Part shown: positions 5,155 to 6,293 of the stretch, in pieces
Position numbering within the stretch: the first letter of the stretch is position 1
Layout: the number at the start of each line of letters is the position of its first letter
Assembly: GCA_014584635.1 (NCBI GenBank)
Contig: JACTML010000203.1
Location: forward strand, 1-6,293
Reading direction: 5' to 3'
DNA length: 6,293 bases
From: Nitrosomonas eutropha
GTDB taxonomy: Bacteria; Pseudomonadota; Gammaproteobacteria; Burkholderiales; Nitrosomonadaceae
Made by a program: the position numbers and the translations under genes
The notes under the pieces: model-generated
What the model was told of the DNA's origin: nothing
Databases searched by the model: none
What the model saw: the letters and a program-made list of their open reading frames with translations, nothing else

Positions 5155-5925
5155 TTTTTTTGCACGAACATATAGTTGATTTGACCTTTCTTCAGTTTCA
5201 AATAGAGTCGATTCAGATTTAACCAAGGTTGATAGCTTTTTATATCCATAATTTCTTGGATCAAATTCAGGAAGCAACTTGGTAAGATAACTGCCAAATG
5301 TTCCCAACTGAGACCAACCAGAATCATCTCCAGCTTGCTCTAGCGCCGCGAGAACGAGCTTTTTAGGGAATGAAATAGCCTCCTCTTCTGTGATTGTTTT
5401 AGATGCAGATACAGGCAAAGCAACACTTGCAGACTCTATGGCTTGATCTTTTTCCGGACGAAGCACCTCGGTAAAGAAGAACTTATGGCAAGAACTTTTA
5501 AATGCTTCTGGTGTTTTTTTTTCACCAAAGCCATAAACAGTTAAGCCTTCTTCGCGAATTCTCATTGCCAACCCTGTAAAGTCACTGTCGCTTGTGACCA
5601 AGCAGAAACCATCAAATTTACGAGTATATAATAAGTCCATTGCGTCAATGATGAGTGTACTATCAGTAGCATTCTTGCCTGTAGTGTAGGCAAATTGTTG
5701 CACAGGCTTTATTGCAAATTTTTGTAAAACCTTTTTCCATGAAGCACTTGTTGGAGAAGTAAAGTCTCCGTAAATTCTTTTTACAGTAGCCTCACCGAAA
5801 AGTGCAACTTCTGCTAGAAGATTCTCTATAACTGCCGCTTGTGCATTATCGGCATCAATTAAAACAGCCAATCGCATAGTTGGCTCTTCTGATTCTATTT
5901 TTGCAACTATTCGTGGTGATGCCAT
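5149..5925 (-). CDS. NYN-domain (PIN-like) nuclease with C-terminal LOTUS/OST-HTH domain
   Basis: This 258-residue protein is probably a metal-dependent ribonuclease. Residues 18-152 form a NYN domain (LabA/DUF88 group): VLIDADN with D24, D26 and N27; then TDSTLIIDAMDLLY with D88, D94 and D97; then LVTSDSDF with D113 and D115. These acidic clusters are where the PIN-like fold binds its metal. After a low-complexity linker (about 155-182), residues 185-256 (KKLVLAALEQAG, then GWSQLGTFGSYLTKL, GYKKLSTLV, ending LYVRAKKF) match an OST-HTH/LOTUS domain, an RNA-binding winged helix often paired with NYN. The ATG at 5925 has AGGA 8 nt upstream and lies 20 nt inside the cassette; an internal Met17 is possible. 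The stop is in the attC R''. Codons are more AT-rich than in the flanking genes, fitting separate acquisition. Target RNA is unknown. Confidence 0.88.
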   Translation of the reverse strand: MASPRIVAKIESEEPTMRLAVLIDADNAQAAVIENLLAEVALFGEATVKRIYGDFTSPTSASWKKVLQKFAIKPVQQFAYTTGKNATDSTLIIDAMDLLYTRKFDGFCLVTSDSDFTGLAMRIREEGLTVYGFGEKKTPEAFKSSCHKFFFTEVLRPEKDQAIESASVALPVSASKTITEEEAISFPKKLVLAALEQAGDDSGWSQLGTFGSYLTKLLPEFDPRNYGYKKLSTLVKSESTLFETEERSNQLYVRAKKF

Positions 5926-5938
5926 TATATTTTTCCTA

Positions 5939-6010
5939 TTCTAACGTTTGACATGAGTGGTGGCCTGACGGCGCAGCCGGCAGGACATCCGCTCGATGGA
6001 ATGGTTAGGC
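5939..6010 (-). other. attC site, 72 bp
   Basis: On the minus strand R'' is GCCTAAC (6004-6010) and R' is GTTAGAA (5939-5945). The arms include CATTCCATCGAGCGGA and a matching CCACCACTCATGTCAAAC, with GCCGGC-TGCGCC inside. This arm pattern (cATTCcATCgAG ... CTCATGTCAAACGTTAG) is a common proteobacterial attC type and differs from the site at 3361, so the array mixes attC families. Confidence 0.87.
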
Positions 6011-6070
6011 GCCTGCGGGCAAGAGAGCTGCAATTGCATGCACCTCCTCCTCCAGTTGTTGCTGAAACTT
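6005..6070 (-). pseudogene. 3' end of a cassette gene cut off by IS66-type DNA
   Basis: Immediately upstream of the attC the minus frame reads KFQQQLEEEVHAIAALLPAGA and stops at the TAA of GCCTAAC, exactly as the NYN and DUF4177-like genes do. The frame has no start of its own in the adjoining DNA: upstream it runs into the IS66-like sequence. It is best read as the last 21 codons of a cassette gene whose 5' part lies beyond the insertion or is lost. Product unknown. Confidence 0.5.
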
Positions 6071-6071
6071 C

Positions 6072-6293
6072 GTAACCGTCCAACGCTCCCAACCACTGCG
6101 GTGAAATATCCACTGGCAACTGTAATGTATATGCGCCCGATCCACGCAGATATAACAATTGCTCAGATGAGGCAGCCGGCTTTAACTTTACCGGAATCAG
6201 TGAGGGTATTTTTGCCCTGGTTTGTCGATCTGTACGCAACCAGTTGCCAAAGGTTTTGGCATTTAACCCATGCTCCCGACAGTAAGCCCTTTG
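6072..6293 (-). pseudogene. IS66-family TnpA fragment, running off the window
   Basis: The minus frame enters from the right edge as AYCREHGLNAKTFGNWLRT, the recognisable helix-turn-helix of the IS66 accessory protein TnpA. It continues through a variable part (SLIPVKL) and ends with LLYLRGSGAYTLQLPVDI then SPQWLGAL, which matches the conserved TnpA C terminus. In intact proteins a few more residues follow and the gene runs on into tnpB. Here the frame passes straight into GACGGTTAC and the cassette DNA, and would go on to a stop at 5925 as a chimera through attC. No tnpB or tnpC is present on this side. Confidence 0.72.
6072..6293. mobile_element. End of an IS66-type element, probably an internal-deletion derivative
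   Basis: The plus strand reads GTAACCGTCC from 6072; IS66-family elements end in GTAA. TnpA points toward this end, whereas in a full element tnpB and tnpC should lie between them. The simplest reading is an internal deletion joining tnpA to the right terminal repeat. If so, the 8-bp target repeat would be GAAACTTC (6064-6071), to be found again past the other end outside the window. Confidence 0.5.

Larger units (their letters stand above)
3361..6071 (-). mobile_element. Integron gene-cassette array on the minus strand, proximal part missing
   Basis: Successive minus-strand genes are each followed by an attC-like site with GTTAG cores. Taking the G/TTRRRY cut point in each R' core, the cassettes are 5129-5944, 4424-5128, 3893-4423 (perhaps two, see 4082-4103) and 3367-3892. 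A truncated cassette 5945-6071 lies at the right. The orientation is set by L' arms of the CTgAACTcAgGGC-GTTAG type, which resemble the aadA attC, and by the position of each gene before its site. No integrase, attI or Pc is in the window; they are expected to the right if the array is not orphaned. Confidence 0.87.

Noticed and set aside
5925..6239. 104-codon ORF as a single gene
   Set aside because: It is a chimera: IS66 TnpA frame to about 6072, then out-of-frame cassette DNA and attC.

Overview
The window looks like an accessory, mobile-element-rich stretch of a Gram-negative (probably beta- or gammaproteobacterial) chromosome. The evidence is a periplasmic dihaem cytochrome c, IS3- and IS66-type insertion sequences, and a run of integron attC sites related to those of proteobacterial integrons. 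The genus cannot be read from the sequence.

Positions 1-923 hold one end of an IS3-family element (IS51-like group) on the minus strand. OrfB is cut by the window edge. OrfA appears to have lost its helix-turn-helix region by an in-frame deletion. The terminal inverted repeat ends near 923. About 315 bp of gene-free DNA follow, then the only large plus-strand gene (1239-2969). It encodes an exported protein with two haem c motifs, related to the dihaem peroxidase / MauG / RoxA group. After it come a decayed C-terminal transposase fragment (3028-3183, minus) and a strong hairpin (3205-3240).

From 3361 to about 6071 lies an integron gene-cassette array with all cassettes on the minus strand, so the array reads right to left. 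Any integrase, attI and Pc promoter would lie beyond the right edge. In transcription order: the 3' end of a cassette gene interrupted by IS66-type DNA; a NYN (PIN-like nuclease) plus LOTUS/OST-HTH protein; a single-pass membrane protein with a coiled coil, preceded by a possible 21-codon ORF; a 70-residue DUF4177-like protein; and a small membrane protein. The attC sites range from complete (5939-6010, 3887-3945, 3361-3432) to degenerate (4418-4483) to apparently deleted down to 32 bp and 22 bp (5123-5154, 4082-4103). Several cassette genes use the TAA of the R'' core as their stop codon.

The right edge (6072-6293) is an IS66-family TnpA reading frame that ends at a sequence resembling an IS66 terminus (GTAA), abutting the tail of a cassette gene. 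The cassette genes need not share a pathway; what links them is capture by an integron. The NYN-LOTUS cassette is the most promising candidate for a new function (RNA cleavage or defence), but that is inference.
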